Positions 1-8,199 of a stretch of DNA of 64,000 bases are shown here, piece after piece; positions within the stretch are counted from its first letter, which is position 1, and the number at the start of each line of letters is the position of its first letter. The notes under the pieces were generated by a model. The model was given only the letters and a program-made list of their open reading frames with translations. It had not been told where the DNA came from and ran no database searches. The translations under genes were made by a program, and so were the position numbers. The DNA is taken from the NCBI RefSeq assembly GCF_040050925.1, contig NZ_CP157390.1, forward strand, positions 1,054,001 to 1,118,000, given 5' to 3'. The DNA is from Leifsonia sp. NPDC080035 (lineage in GTDB: Bacteria > Actinomycetota > Actinomycetes > Actinomycetales > Microbacteriaceae).

Positions 1-1101
1 CGGGAAGACCGCGCCGACCTGCTCCGCGAACGGGTAGTTCGCACCGGCCTCTGCGAGGAAGCGGACGGCCTGCTCCAGGTGCCGCGGCGCGTAGTTGTGC
101 ACTCCGCGGATCGTCAGCAGGCGGCGGACCAGCTGCTCCGGCATGACCGAGAGCTCCGGCCCCGGCGACACCGACCCGACCAGCACGAGCACGCCGCCGA
201 CGTCGACCGCCCCCAGCAGCGAGCGGACCGCCGAGGCGGCGCCGCTCAGCTCCAGCGCGATGGTCGGGGAGGACGCGCGGCCGCCCGCCTTGTTGAGGGC
301 CGTGGCGAGTCCGGTGCGCGAATCGGCCGCGGCGCGCGGGTCGGCGACGGCGAGCGCGCCGAACGCGCGCGCGGCCTGGCGACGCTCCGGGACGGGATCG
401 CTGACCACGACGCGCGCGCCCGCCTCCGTCGCCATCGCGGCGGCGGTGAGTCCGAGCATCCCGGCCCCGGCGATCAGCACGAGCGCGCCGTCGAGCGGCA
501 CGATCGCGGAGGCGGCCTCGAGCGCGGCAGCGACGGTCGCGGTGGAGCAGGATGCGGGGGCCAGGATCTCGGCGGGCAGGTCGTCGGGGACCGCCACCAT
601 CGGCGTGCCGTCCAGGATGTGCGTGTGCGTCGCGAACCCGCCGGACAGCTCCCAGCCGCGCCGCATCCGCTCGTGGCCGTACTTCTGCAGGTTCAGGCAC
701 TTCTGCGGGAGGCCGCGACGGCAGCGGGCGCAGCGCCCGCACGGCACGGCGACGGACCAGACGACGCGCTCGCCGATCGAGACGCGATGGCCGTCGGTCG
801 TCTTCGCGCCGCCGCGGCCGAGCGCGATGACCCTGCCGACCTGCTCGTGGCCGAGTACCAGCGGCGTCGGCGCCGGGCGGTGACCGAGCACGGTGTGCAC
901 ATCGGAGCCGCACACGGTCGCGAGCTCGATCGCGACCAGCGCGTCCCCCGGTGCGAGCCGCACACCGGGCACCGCCACCGCCTCGTGCGGGTGCCCCTCG
1001 CCCTGCCACACCATCGCGGTCGCCGACGGGTAGACGCTCACCCCCATGCCCAGGCTCGCCGGCGGCTCGACGACGCGCGGGGTCACCGCCTTGATCGTCA
1101 C
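1..1101 (-). CDS. Zinc-dependent alcohol dehydrogenase of the phosphonate-associated type (3' end outside window)
   Basis: Medium-chain zinc dehydrogenase/reductase. Visible motifs are the catalytic-zinc region (CGSDVH, then GHEQVGRV), a four-cysteine structural zinc lobe (CGRCARCRRG... C) and a Rossmann loop (GAGMLGL). The GTG start at 1101 overlaps the upstream hydrolase stop as GTGA and is preceded by a GGAGGGG ribosome site. The frame stays open to base 1, so the C-terminus is missing. Position directly behind a phosphonatase-like hydrolase and an FAD oxidoreductase matches the proposed HpnZ type (TIGR03366). The substrate, probably a phosphonate-linked alcohol or aldehyde, is inferred only from neighbours. 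Confidence 0.85.
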   Translation of the reverse strand, partial: MTIKAVTPRVVEPPASLGMGVSVYPSATAMVWQGEGHPHEAVAVPGVRLAPGDALVAIELATVCGSDVHTVLGHRPAPTPLVLGHEQVGRVIALGRGGAKTTDGHRVSIGERVVWSVAVPCGRCARCRRGLPQKCLNLQKYGHERMRRGWELSGGFATHTHILDGTPMVAVPDDLPAEILAPASCSTATVAAALEAASAIVPLDGALVLIAGAGMLGLTAAAMATEAGARVVVSDPVPERRQAARAFGALAVADPRAAADSRTGLATALNKAGGRASSPTIALELSGAASAVRSLLGAVDVGGVLVLVGSVSPGPELSVMPEQLVRRLLTIRGVHNYAPRHLEQAVRFLAEAGANYPFAEQVGAVFP

Positions 1102-2012
1102 CGGCCGCTCTGCCCCTCCGGCTCGTCGCTGTCGGCGGCATCGTCCGCGTCGTCGGCGGCATCGTCGCCCTCGGCATCGTCCGCGTCGTCGGCGGTCTCG
1201 CCGTGCAGCTCGTCCAGTTCGTCCAGCTCGTCGTCGAGGTCGTCGTCCTCTTCGAGATCGTCCAGGCCCAGCAGCGCGGCGAGCTCGGCGACGCTCTCGA
1301 TCACCGCGTCGGCGCCGGCGTCCGTCAGCGTCTCCTCGTCGTGAGCGCCCGTGAGCACGCCGACGACGAGCCCGGCACCGGCCGCGAGACCCGAGGCGAC
1401 GTCGCTGGCCGTGTCGCCGACGACGACCATCCCGTCAACGCTGGTCGCGCCGGTGCGCAGCAGTGCCGTCAGCGGCAGGTCAGGGAACGGGCGGCCGCGC
1501 CCGGCCTCGGCGGGGCTCAACGTGAGATCGGCGAGGTCCCGCCAGCCGAGGGCGTCCAGGACGGCGTCCTGCGTCGTGCGCGAGAAGCCGGTCGTCAGCA
1601 CCACCTTCACGCCGTCCTCGCGCAGCCGGCGGATCAGCCGCTCGGCGCCGGGCACCGCGCGCAGCCCCTCCTCGGCCGCGAGTTCCGCGTACGCCGACTC
1701 GAAGACGGCGTTCGCGTGCTGCGCCTGATCCTCGTCGCCGGTGAGCGCGCGGAAGACGGTGATCTTGGACTGGCCCATCGTCTCGCGAACGTAGTCGAGC
1801 GCGCGCACCAGCTCGTCCGGCGTCTCCCCGATGCCGGCCACCTCGGCGGCGCGCTCGAACGCGCGCTCGACGAGCCCGTCGTCCACGACAGTGGTTCCCG
1901 CCATGTCGAGCACGACCAGCTCGAGGTCGGCGAGCTCGGCGTCGCCCGGCTCCTGCTCCTCGAGGATCGCCGTGTCGTCGAACTCGCTCGTGATCAGACC
2001 GTCGGGGGTCAT
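1098..2012 (-). CDS. Phosphonatase-like HAD hydrolase with acidic C-terminal tail
   Basis: 304-aa HAD-superfamily protein resembling phosphonoacetaldehyde hydrolase (PhnX-like, TIGR03351 type). Motif I is DMAGTT (Asp36). The cap segment GQSKITVFRAL carries Lys83, which lines up with the Schiff-base lysine of true PhnX. Later motifs are TTGFSR, GRPFPD and GDTASD. It would cleave the C-P bond of phosphonoacetaldehyde or a close aldehyde in the cytoplasm. Start chosen at ATG 2012 because AGAAAGG sits 8 nt upstream. Odd features are about 30 extra N-terminal residues before the fold and a C-terminal tail of roughly 50 residues made almost wholly of Asp, Glu, Ala and Leu. Confidence 0.85.
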   Translation of the reverse strand: MTPDGLITSEFDDTAILEEQEPGDAELADLELVVLDMAGTTVVDDGLVERAFERAAEVAGIGETPDELVRALDYVRETMGQSKITVFRALTGDEDQAQHANAVFESAYAELAAEEGLRAVPGAERLIRRLREDGVKVVLTTGFSRTTQDAVLDALGWRDLADLTLSPAEAGRGRPFPDLPLTALLRTGATSVDGMVVVGDTASDVASGLAAGAGLVVGVLTGAHDEETLTDAGADAVIESVAELAALLGLDDLEEDDDLDDELDELDELHGETADDADDAEGDDAADDADDAADSDEPEGQSGR

Positions 2013-2075
2013 CGTGGTGCCTTTCTGTCGGTGCGGTGGATGCTGCGGCACGGGATGCGGGTCCCGGGCCGTCGG

Positions 2076-3233
2076 TCAGCGGGCGCGGGCGTTCCCCGCG
2101 GTGGTCAGGACGCCGGGGGCGGCCGAGAACAGCTCGTCCACGACGCGGTCGGCGAGGCCGAGCCCCGTCGTCATGCCGATGCCGGTCGTCACGGAGACGA
2201 CCCGCACAGACGGCGCGGGCGAGGCCACGAGGAACTCGTCCGGCGCGGAGGCGTAGACGCCCTGCCAGCGCTGCCGGACGCGCAGCCGTTCCGCGCCGAA
2301 CAGCGCGGCGGTGCGCTCGAGCAGCAGCTCGAACGCACGCTCCGACTGGAACGGCGTGACGTCGTCGCCGCGGTAGTGCGTGTCGCCGACGATCAGCGTG
2401 CCGTCCGGCCGCTGCGTGTACATCTGGTTCACGTCGAGCTCGGCGAGCTCCGGCTGCTCCTCGGAGAGCCGGGCGCGCAGTGCGCCCGCGCTCGGCGTGT
2501 GCGCGAACCCGGCGTAGCGGGTGAGCGACCAGCCGGTGAGCACCGGGGACGACAGCGGTCGCTCCAGTTCCGCGTCGACGAGCATCATGTCCAGCCCGCA
2601 GCGCTGGATGCCGTGCGCCTCCGCGATGCCGGGGAACAGCTGGTCCACGTCGTGGTTCACCGCGACGACGACCGCATCGGCGGAGAGGCGCCCGCGCGAG
2701 GTGTGCACCTTGCCGGTCTCGACGCCGGTCACGGTGGTCTGCCAGTAGAAGTCGACGCCGTGCGCGTCCAGCCAGCGGGCGATGGCCGCGGCCGCCTCGC
2801 GCGGGTCCACCTGCAGGTCGGCGGGCAGCAGCGCGCCGCCCAGCGCGACGCCGTCGGCGACCGGGATGCGCTCGCGCACCTCGGCCGTCGTCAGCATCCG
2901 CACGTCGTGGCCGCCGCGCCGGTCGCGGAACTCCTCCAGCACCGCCAGCTCGTCCGGCGCCTGGGCCACGACGACCGTGCCGGTCTCGCGCAGCCAGAAC
3001 CCGGCCTCCCGCGCGAGCGTCAGCCACAGCTCGCGCGCCAGCTCGGCGTAGGCGCGGGCCTCGCCCTCCTGGCCGGTCACGCACAGGTGCCCGAAGTTGC
3101 GGATGGAGGCGCCGTTCACGCCGGACGCGCGGTCGACGACCGCGACGGTGAGGCCGCGGCGCAGCGCCGCGACGGCGTGCCCGAGCCCGACGATGCCCCC
3201 GCCGACGATCGCGAGGTCGTAGTGCCTGCCCAT
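2076..3233 (-). CDS. FAD-dependent oxidoreductase of the phosphonate-cluster type
   Basis: 385-aa D-amino-acid-oxidase/glycine-oxidase-like flavoprotein. The N-terminus DLAIVGGGIVGLGHA is a GxGxxG dinucleotide-binding fold, and the C-terminus has the second FAD contact near TGIGMTTGLGLADR. ATG 3233 is chosen over longer upstream starts because AGGAGG precedes it. It lies between phnE and the phosphonatase-like hydrolase, matching the proposed HpnW family (TIGR03364). The likely role is oxidising an aminoalkylphosphonate to the aldehyde that the next enzyme hydrolyses. That chemistry is inferred from gene order. Confidence 0.85.
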   Translation of the reverse strand: MGRHYDLAIVGGGIVGLGHAVAALRRGLTVAVVDRASGVNGASIRNFGHLCVTGQEGEARAYAELARELWLTLAREAGFWLRETGTVVVAQAPDELAVLEEFRDRRGGHDVRMLTTAEVRERIPVADGVALGGALLPADLQVDPREAAAAIARWLDAHGVDFYWQTTVTGVETGKVHTSRGRLSADAVVVAVNHDVDQLFPGIAEAHGIQRCGLDMMLVDAELERPLSSPVLTGWSLTRYAGFAHTPSAGALRARLSEEQPELAELDVNQMYTQRPDGTLIVGDTHYRGDDVTPFQSERAFELLLERTAALFGAERLRVRQRWQGVYASAPDEFLVASPAPSVRVVSVTTGIGMTTGLGLADRVVDELFSAAPGVLTTAGNARAR

Positions 3234-3253
3234 CCCTGCCTCCTGTCCGCGCC

Positions 3254-4843
3254 TCAGCGCAGCGCCTTCCGCATCCACACCGCGAGGCCTTCGACCACGA
3301 AGACCGTCGCCATAATCACGAGAACGAACGCGAACACCTCGTTCCACGCCGAGACGCGCGCCGCGTTGTTCAGGTAGAAGCCGATCCCGCCGCTGCCGAC
3401 GACACCGAGCACGGTCGCCGCGCGGATGTTCGAGTCGAACAGGTAGAAGCTGTGGCCGACGAACGCGGGCACGCTCGGCGGCACGGTGGCCGCCGAGTAC
3501 ACCTGCAGCCGCCGGGCGCCGACCGCGGTGAGCGCGCGCTGCGGACCGGACGGCACCTCCTCGATGGAGTCGGCGAACAGCTTGCCGAGCAGGCCGACGC
3601 CGCCGAACGCGAGCGCGAACACGGCGGCCGTCGGGCCGAGCCCGGTGATGATGATGAGCACGATCGCGAGCACCAGCTCCGGAACGCCGCGGATCGCGAC
3701 CAGCAGTGTGCGGAACGTGCCGCGGGTCACGGGGCCCGGTGCGACATTGCGGGCCGCGAACGAGCCGAGCACCAGCGAGAGCAGCAGGCTGACCACGGTG
3801 GCGGCGAGCGCGATCAAGACCGTGTCGCGCATCGCGATCGCGATCTGCTCGACCGTGTACGGCTCGAACGTCGGGGGCCAGAACCGGATCAGCGGGAGGT
3901 TGCGCCAGAAGGTGAGGAAATCGCCCCAGTGGATCTGCGCCACCCAGAACGCGCCGACGACGACCACGGCGAGCACGACGACGGTCACCGTGTTGCGGAC
4001 CCGGCGCCGGCCGAGCGTGCGCGGCTTACCGCCGCCGAGCATCCCGCGCCGGATGACGGAGGAGACGACCTCCATCACGACGCAGAGCGCGAACATCACG
4101 ACGGCGAGCGCCATCGCGGTGCGGTAGTCGAGCGTCGCGAGCGCCTTCCACATCTCGTAGCCGAGGCCGGCCACCCCGACGTATCCGAGGATGATCGACC
4201 CGCGCAGGTTGATGTCGTTGCGGTGCAGCACGGTCGCCACCCAGCTCGGCGCCACCTGCGGCAGCACCCCCGAGAAGAACTCCTGGGCGCGGCTCCCGCC
4301 CGCCGCTCGGATCGCCAGCCGCGGCCCCTCGTCGATCTGCTCGATGGCGTCGGCGAAGAGCTTGGAGATCATCCCGATCGAGTGGATGCCGATGGCCAGG
4401 ATGCCGGGGAGCGTGCCGAGGCTGAACAGCACGGCGAAGACCATCGCGAGCACAACGTCCGGCAGCGAGCGGGTGGCGACGGTGAGGAACCGGCCGATCC
4501 ACTGCAGGCTGCGGTGCGGTGTGGTGTTCGCCGCGGCGATGTAGGCGACGGGGACGGAGAGCAGGGCGGCGAGCAGGGTGCCGAGCACGACCATCCCGAG
4601 TGTCTGCCCGATGGCCGGCCAGAGCACCTCCGGCGGCGGGAACCGCAGCGGGACCACCCGCTCCAGGAACGCCTCGGCGTGCGGCAGCGAGCGCGCCACC
4701 GTCTCGAAGCTCACCCCGAGGATCGGGAAGGCGGCGATGCCGGTCGCCAGCAGCGCGACCAGCACGATCACCGCGGCGGTGCGCGAGGCGGAGGGACGCG
4801 GACGCCGGACAGCGGCCCGCGCCTGGAGGGGGACCGTGACCAT
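3254..4843 (-). CDS. phnE: Phosphonate ABC transporter permease, fused two-copy PhnE
   Basis: 529-aa inner-membrane protein made of two PhnE-like permease halves in tandem (about residues 20-270 and 285-528). Each half carries the cytoplasmic ABC-contact loop: KLFADAIEQIDEGPRLAIRA in the first and KLFADSIEEVPSGPQRALTA in the second. Each ends with a VGVAGLGYE or VGSGGIGFY signature typical of the family. Many species have separate phnE1 and phnE2, so the fusion makes the whole translocation channel in one chain. The ATG at 4843 overlaps the phnC stop (TGATG), so the two are probably translationally coupled. Confidence 0.93.
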   Translation of the reverse strand: MVTVPLQARAAVRRPRPSASRTAAVIVLVALLATGIAAFPILGVSFETVARSLPHAEAFLERVVPLRFPPPEVLWPAIGQTLGMVVLGTLLAALLSVPVAYIAAANTTPHRSLQWIGRFLTVATRSLPDVVLAMVFAVLFSLGTLPGILAIGIHSIGMISKLFADAIEQIDEGPRLAIRAAGGSRAQEFFSGVLPQVAPSWVATVLHRNDINLRGSIILGYVGVAGLGYEMWKALATLDYRTAMALAVVMFALCVVMEVVSSVIRRGMLGGGKPRTLGRRRVRNTVTVVVLAVVVVGAFWVAQIHWGDFLTFWRNLPLIRFWPPTFEPYTVEQIAIAMRDTVLIALAATVVSLLLSLVLGSFAARNVAPGPVTRGTFRTLLVAIRGVPELVLAIVLIIITGLGPTAAVFALAFGGVGLLGKLFADSIEEVPSGPQRALTAVGARRLQVYSAATVPPSVPAFVGHSFYLFDSNIRAATVLGVVGSGGIGFYLNNAARVSAWNEVFAFVLVIMATVFVVEGLAVWMRKALR

Positions 4844-5709
4844 CAGCGGGTGGTGCTCTGCTCGGAGAGCACGGCCTGCGCGAGCTCGCGCTCCTCCGCC
4901 GCGTCCGCGCCGGTGCCCAGCTCGGTCTCGATCGCCGAGAGCTCCTGGGTGGTCACGGCCACCCGGCCGTAGATCTCCATGACCTGCGCCTTGTCCAGGC
5001 CCGCGGTCGGGGTGTCGAGCACGACGCTGCCGTGCCGGAGGCCGACGATGCGGTCGCCCCAGCCGAGCGCGAGGTCCACCTGGTGCAGGCTGCAGACGAC
5101 GGTGAGGCCGTCGTCGAGCGCGATCTCGCGGATCAGCGACATCACGGTCTCGCTGGACTCCGGGTCGAGGGAGGCGACGGGCTCGTCGGCGAGCAGCACC
5201 TCCGGCTCCTGCATGAGGGCGCGGGCGATGGCGACCCGCTGCTGCTGCCCGCCGGAGAGCGTGTCAGCGCGCTGGTAGGCCTTGTCGGCGAGGCCGACGC
5301 GCTCCAGGTGCGCGAGCGCCCGGCGGCGCAGCGATGCCGGGTAGCTGAAGACGCCGAGCCGCGGACCGCGCAGCGTGGCGAGGGACCCGGTCAGCACGTT
5401 CTCGAGCACGGTCAGCGGCCCGACCAGCTCGAACTGCTGGAAGATGAAGCCGACGCGCGAACGGAGGGCGCGCAGTCCCCGGCCCTTCAGCCCGGGGACG
5501 GACTGGCCGAGCACGCGCACGTCGCCCTGCGAGGGCAGCTCGAGCCCGTCGAGGTGCCGCAGCAGGGTGGACTTGCCGGAGCCGGAGAGCCCGAGGAGGA
5601 CCACGATCTCCCCCCGGTCGACGGACAGCGTCACGTCGTCCAGCGCGGTCGTCTCCCCGAACCGCTTCGTCACCCCGGACACCTCGACGGCGCGCGCGTT
5701 TCCAGCCAT
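4843..5709 (-). CDS. phnC: Phosphonate ABC transporter ATP-binding protein PhnC
   Basis: 288-aa ABC ATPase. Walker A is GLSGSGKST (Lys46), the signature is LSGGQQQRVAIARAL, and Walker B is VLLADEPVASLDP. The switch histidine is in CSLHQVD. It energises uptake of organophosphonates through PhnE with PhnD as the binding protein. There are about 35 residues beyond the usual fold at the C-terminus, with no recognised motif. The ribosome site before ATG 5709 is weak (GTGAGCGC). A hairpin in the 155-nt gap behind phnD could lower phnC expression relative to the binding protein. Confidence 0.93.
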   Translation of the reverse strand: MAGNARAVEVSGVTKRFGETTALDDVTLSVDRGEIVVLLGLSGSGKSTLLRHLDGLELPSQGDVRVLGQSVPGLKGRGLRALRSRVGFIFQQFELVGPLTVLENVLTGSLATLRGPRLGVFSYPASLRRRALAHLERVGLADKAYQRADTLSGGQQQRVAIARALMQEPEVLLADEPVASLDPESSETVMSLIREIALDDGLTVVCSLHQVDLALGWGDRIVGLRHGSVVLDTPTAGLDKAQVMEIYGRVAVTTQELSAIETELGTGADAAEERELAQAVLSEQSTTR

Positions 5710-5820
5710 GCGCTCACGCTAGGAGCCCGGGACGACGCGGCCGCGACGCCCGGGTTACGCCCCGGTGAACGCGAGGCGACACCCGCGCGCTCCCACCCTG
5801 TCCCCGGGGATGCGGAAACG

Positions 5821-5848
5821 CCCGCCCCCGAGTGCGAGGACGGGCGTT
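5821..5848 (-). terminator. Hairpin between phnD and phnC
   Basis: On the minus-strand transcript, CGCCCG (5848-5843) pairs with CGGGCG (5826-5821), followed by a short CGTTTC. There is no long U-tract, so it could be a weak terminator or an mRNA end stabiliser that keeps phnD message more abundant than phnC-phnE. Confidence 0.4.
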
Positions 5849-5864
5849 CCTGAGGGTATCGGGG

Positions 5865-6794
5865 CTACTTGGCCTCGCACTGCGCGGCCTTGGTGACCTT
5901 GCAGATGTCGCGGATCTGGTCGTAGTACTTGTCGTCGACCGGGCTGAACGCGTAGAACGTCGCCTTGAAGCCGTCCGAGTCGGCGTTCTTGATGCCCGCC
6001 TTCTGGATGTCGTCGATCGTCACGCTCGACAGCTTGTCCGAGAGGTCCTTCTTGATCTCGTCCGGGAGGGTGTTGGAGAACACCATCGGCGCGCCGGGGA
6101 CCATCGTCTTGGCGACGACCTTGAGGCCCGGCTGCGCGTCCACCGCGGAGTCCTCGGCGAAGCCGGCCTGGCATTCGGCGCCCTGCGACACCTTGAGCGC
6201 GGACGCGTCGTGCTTGCCGGCGAACACCGGCGTGATGTCCTTCTGCGGGTCGATGCCGGCCTTGATCAGGTTGTAGGTCGGGAACAGGTAGCCCGACGTC
6301 GAGCTCGGGTCGACGAAGCAGACCTTCTTGCCCTTGAAGTCCTCGAGGGAGCTGATCGACGAGTTCGCCGGGACGACGGCCTCGGAGTAGTAGCCGGGCT
6401 TCTGGCCCTCCTTGGTGATGATGGAGGCGAACGGCGTGATCTTGGCGCCGCCGTTGGTGGCGGTCACGTAGGTGAAGCCGGAGAAGCTGGCGACATCGAT
6501 CTGGCCGGCGATGGCGGCCTGGATGAGCGCGGTGTAGTCGCTCGACTCGCGGTACTCGACCTTCTTGCCGGTGATCTTCGCGATGTAGTCGGCGATCGGC
6601 TGGTAGTTGGACTGCGTGTTCACCGTGTCCGGCACGACGCCGAAGACGAGCGTGCTCGAGTCCTTGGCGAACGTCCCCGCGTCCGTCGCACCGTCCGTGG
6701 ACGAGGCGCCCGCTGTGCCGCTGCACGCGGCGAGACCGAGCGAGAGGACGAGGGCGGCGCCGACCGCGAGCGTCTTGGTGATGGACAGTTTCAT
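5865..6794 (-). CDS. phnD: Phosphonate ABC transporter substrate-binding lipoprotein PhnD
   Basis: 309-aa periplasmic-binding-type lipoprotein. The N-terminal signal ends in a LGLAAC lipobox (Cys24), so the mature protein is tethered outside the membrane. The body follows the PhnD/PtxB pattern: LVFGVVPDTVNTQSN, then SSDYTALIQAAIAGQIDVASF, SSTSGYLFP and SGFTYV. ATG 6794 is chosen because the signal peptide starts there and AGGAAGG lies about 12 nt upstream. It is the first gene of the minus-strand cluster, so the promoter should be in 6795-6970, shared with the divergent amidohydrolase. Confidence 0.93.
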   Translation of the reverse strand: MKLSITKTLAVGAALVLSLGLAACSGTAGASSTDGATDAGTFAKDSSTLVFGVVPDTVNTQSNYQPIADYIAKITGKKVEYRESSDYTALIQAAIAGQIDVASFSGFTYVTATNGGAKITPFASIITKEGQKPGYYSEAVVPANSSISSLEDFKGKKVCFVDPSSTSGYLFPTYNLIKAGIDPQKDITPVFAGKHDASALKVSQGAECQAGFAEDSAVDAQPGLKVVAKTMVPGAPMVFSNTLPDEIKKDLSDKLSSVTIDDIQKAGIKNADSDGFKATFYAFSPVDDKYYDQIRDICKVTKAAQCEAK

Positions 6795-6970
6795 GGGAGT
6801 CCGGGACCTTCCTGGTGAGGTGTGCGCGCACCGGTAGGGCCCCGGCGGCGGCTGTGTTCCGTCGGGAACGCTAGGGGCGCCAGGCGACGGGACGGGCAAC
6901 CACCGGTGTCCGGGCCGTGAACGGTTGGCGCTCGGTGGCGCTCGGGCGCACCGGCGGGCAGACTCGGTGC

Positions 6971-8056
6971 GTGACCGATGCGGGTGAACGGCAGGAGCTG
7001 CTGCTCGTCGACGCCCTCTGGAACGGCGACGGCTTCGACGGGACGACTCTGCTGGAACGCGACGGGGACCGTCTGCGCGTCGTGCCCCCGCCGGCCGACG
7101 GCGCGCCCGGCGTGCCCGCGCGCCACCTCGGCGGCACGCTCATCCCCTCGCTGACCGACCACCACGTCCACCTCGGGCTGGTGGATGCGGCCGCCCTGTT
7201 CGCGGGCGGCCTCACCCGCGTGATCGACCTCGGCTGGGTCCCGTCGGTCGCGGCGGCTTGGCCCGCGGCTCACCGCGACGCCGGACCGGAGGTCGCCATC
7301 GCGGGCGGCCTCATCACCGCGCCGGGCGGCTACCCCGCGCGCTCCGGCTGGGCGCCGGCGGGTGCAGCGGTGGAGGTGCACGACGCGAGCGGCGGACGGG
7401 CGGCGGTCCGCGCGCAGCTGGCGCTCAGCGCATCCCGCATCAAGATCACCCTGAACACCGACGCCGGTCCGACCCTCGATGACGGGACGCTGCGGGCCAT
7501 CGTCGAGGAGGCGCATGCGGCGGGCGTCCCCGTCGCCTGCCACGCGCAGGGATCCGGCCAGGCCGCCCGCGCGCTGGCCGCGGGAGTCGATCAGCTCGCG
7601 CACACCCCGTACGCCGAGCGGGTCCCGGACGGCGTGATCGCCGATGCCGTGGCGGCCGGGATGACCTGGGTCTCGACGCTCGACATCAACGGCTGGGGCG
7701 ACCGGACCACCGCCGCGCACCGGTTCGCGTTCGACAACGCGCGACGGTTCCTCGCCGCCGGCGGCACCATCCTCTACGGCACCGACCAGGGCAACGGCGA
7801 CCTTCCGGCCGGAGTGGATGCGCGCGAGCTGCAGCTGCTCCACGACGCGGGCCTGACCGGCGCAGCCCTCGTGCGCAGCATCGCGGGCGGCACCAATCAG
7901 GCCGGCGCAGCCCTCGTGCGCAACGTCGCCGGCGGCGAGCGCACCGAGGTGATCGGGCCCCGCTGCGCCTGGCTCCCGACCGCCCCGCCGGCCGACGACG
8001 CCGTGCTCCCCTCCTGGCTGGCCACCGCGCGCGCCCGCTTCGTCCGCACCCTCTGA
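6971..8056 (+). CDS. Metal-dependent amidohydrolase family protein
   Basis: About 361 aa from GTG 6971; an in-frame ATG at 6917 would add 18 residues. Amidohydrolase-superfamily metal ligands are visible: LTDHHVHLG (HxH near the N-terminus), VACHAQG, LAHTPY and a late Asp in YGTDQG. The fold is a TIM barrel hydrolysing amide or imide bonds, with unknown substrate. It is divergent from phnD with only about 175 nt between starts, so co-regulation with the phosphonate genes is possible but unproven. Near the C-terminus it contains a 45-bp in-frame tandem duplication. Confidence 0.75.
   Translation: MTDAGERQELLLVDALWNGDGFDGTTLLERDGDRLRVVPPPADGAPGVPARHLGGTLIPSLTDHHVHLGLVDAAALFAGGLTRVIDLGWVPSVAAAWPAAHRDAGPEVAIAGGLITAPGGYPARSGWAPAGAAVEVHDASGGRAAVRAQLALSASRIKITLNTDAGPTLDDGTLRAIVEEAHAAGVPVACHAQGSGQAARALAAGVDQLAHTPYAERVPDGVIADAVAAGMTWVSTLDINGWGDRTTAAHRFAFDNARRFLAAGGTILYGTDQGNGDLPAGVDARELQLLHDAGLTGAALVRSIAGGTNQAGAALVRNVAGGERTEVIGPRCAWLPTAPPADDAVLPSWLATARARFVRTL
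7857..7946 (+). repeat. 45-bp in-frame tandem duplication inside the amidohydrolase gene
   Basis: The 21-nt string starting ccggcgcagccctcgtgcgc occurs at 7857 and again at 7902. The period is exactly 45 nt, giving the consecutive peptides TGAALVRSIAGGTNQ and AGAALVRNVAGGERT. The reading frame is kept. The second copy has diverged slightly, so it is not a fresh slippage event. Confidence 0.85.
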
Positions 8057-8082
8057 CCCGCCGCCACTCATCCACACCCCAG

Positions 8083-8147
8083 CCGCCGAGTACGCAGATA
8101 ATCGCCCCGAAACCGTCGAGTACGCAGAGAATCTTCGTACTCGCCGG
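8083..8147. repeat. Tripartite GAGTACG palindromic repeat, copy A
   Basis: Arm 1 is CGAGTACGCAGATAATCGC, then a CCCGAAA spacer, arm 2 is CGTCGAGTACGCAGA, and arm 3 is the inverse TCTTCGTACTCGCCGG. Arms 2 and 3 form a hairpin around gaatc. Arm 1 has the same sequence as arm 2 and could pair with arm 3 instead. It lies between two same-direction genes (amidohydrolase end 8056, kynA start 8200). Confidence 0.85.
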
Positions 8148-8199
8148 CCGGGCGACGGCGGGCGTTGCAGTTCCGTGACGGTCGGCGGAGAATTGCAGC

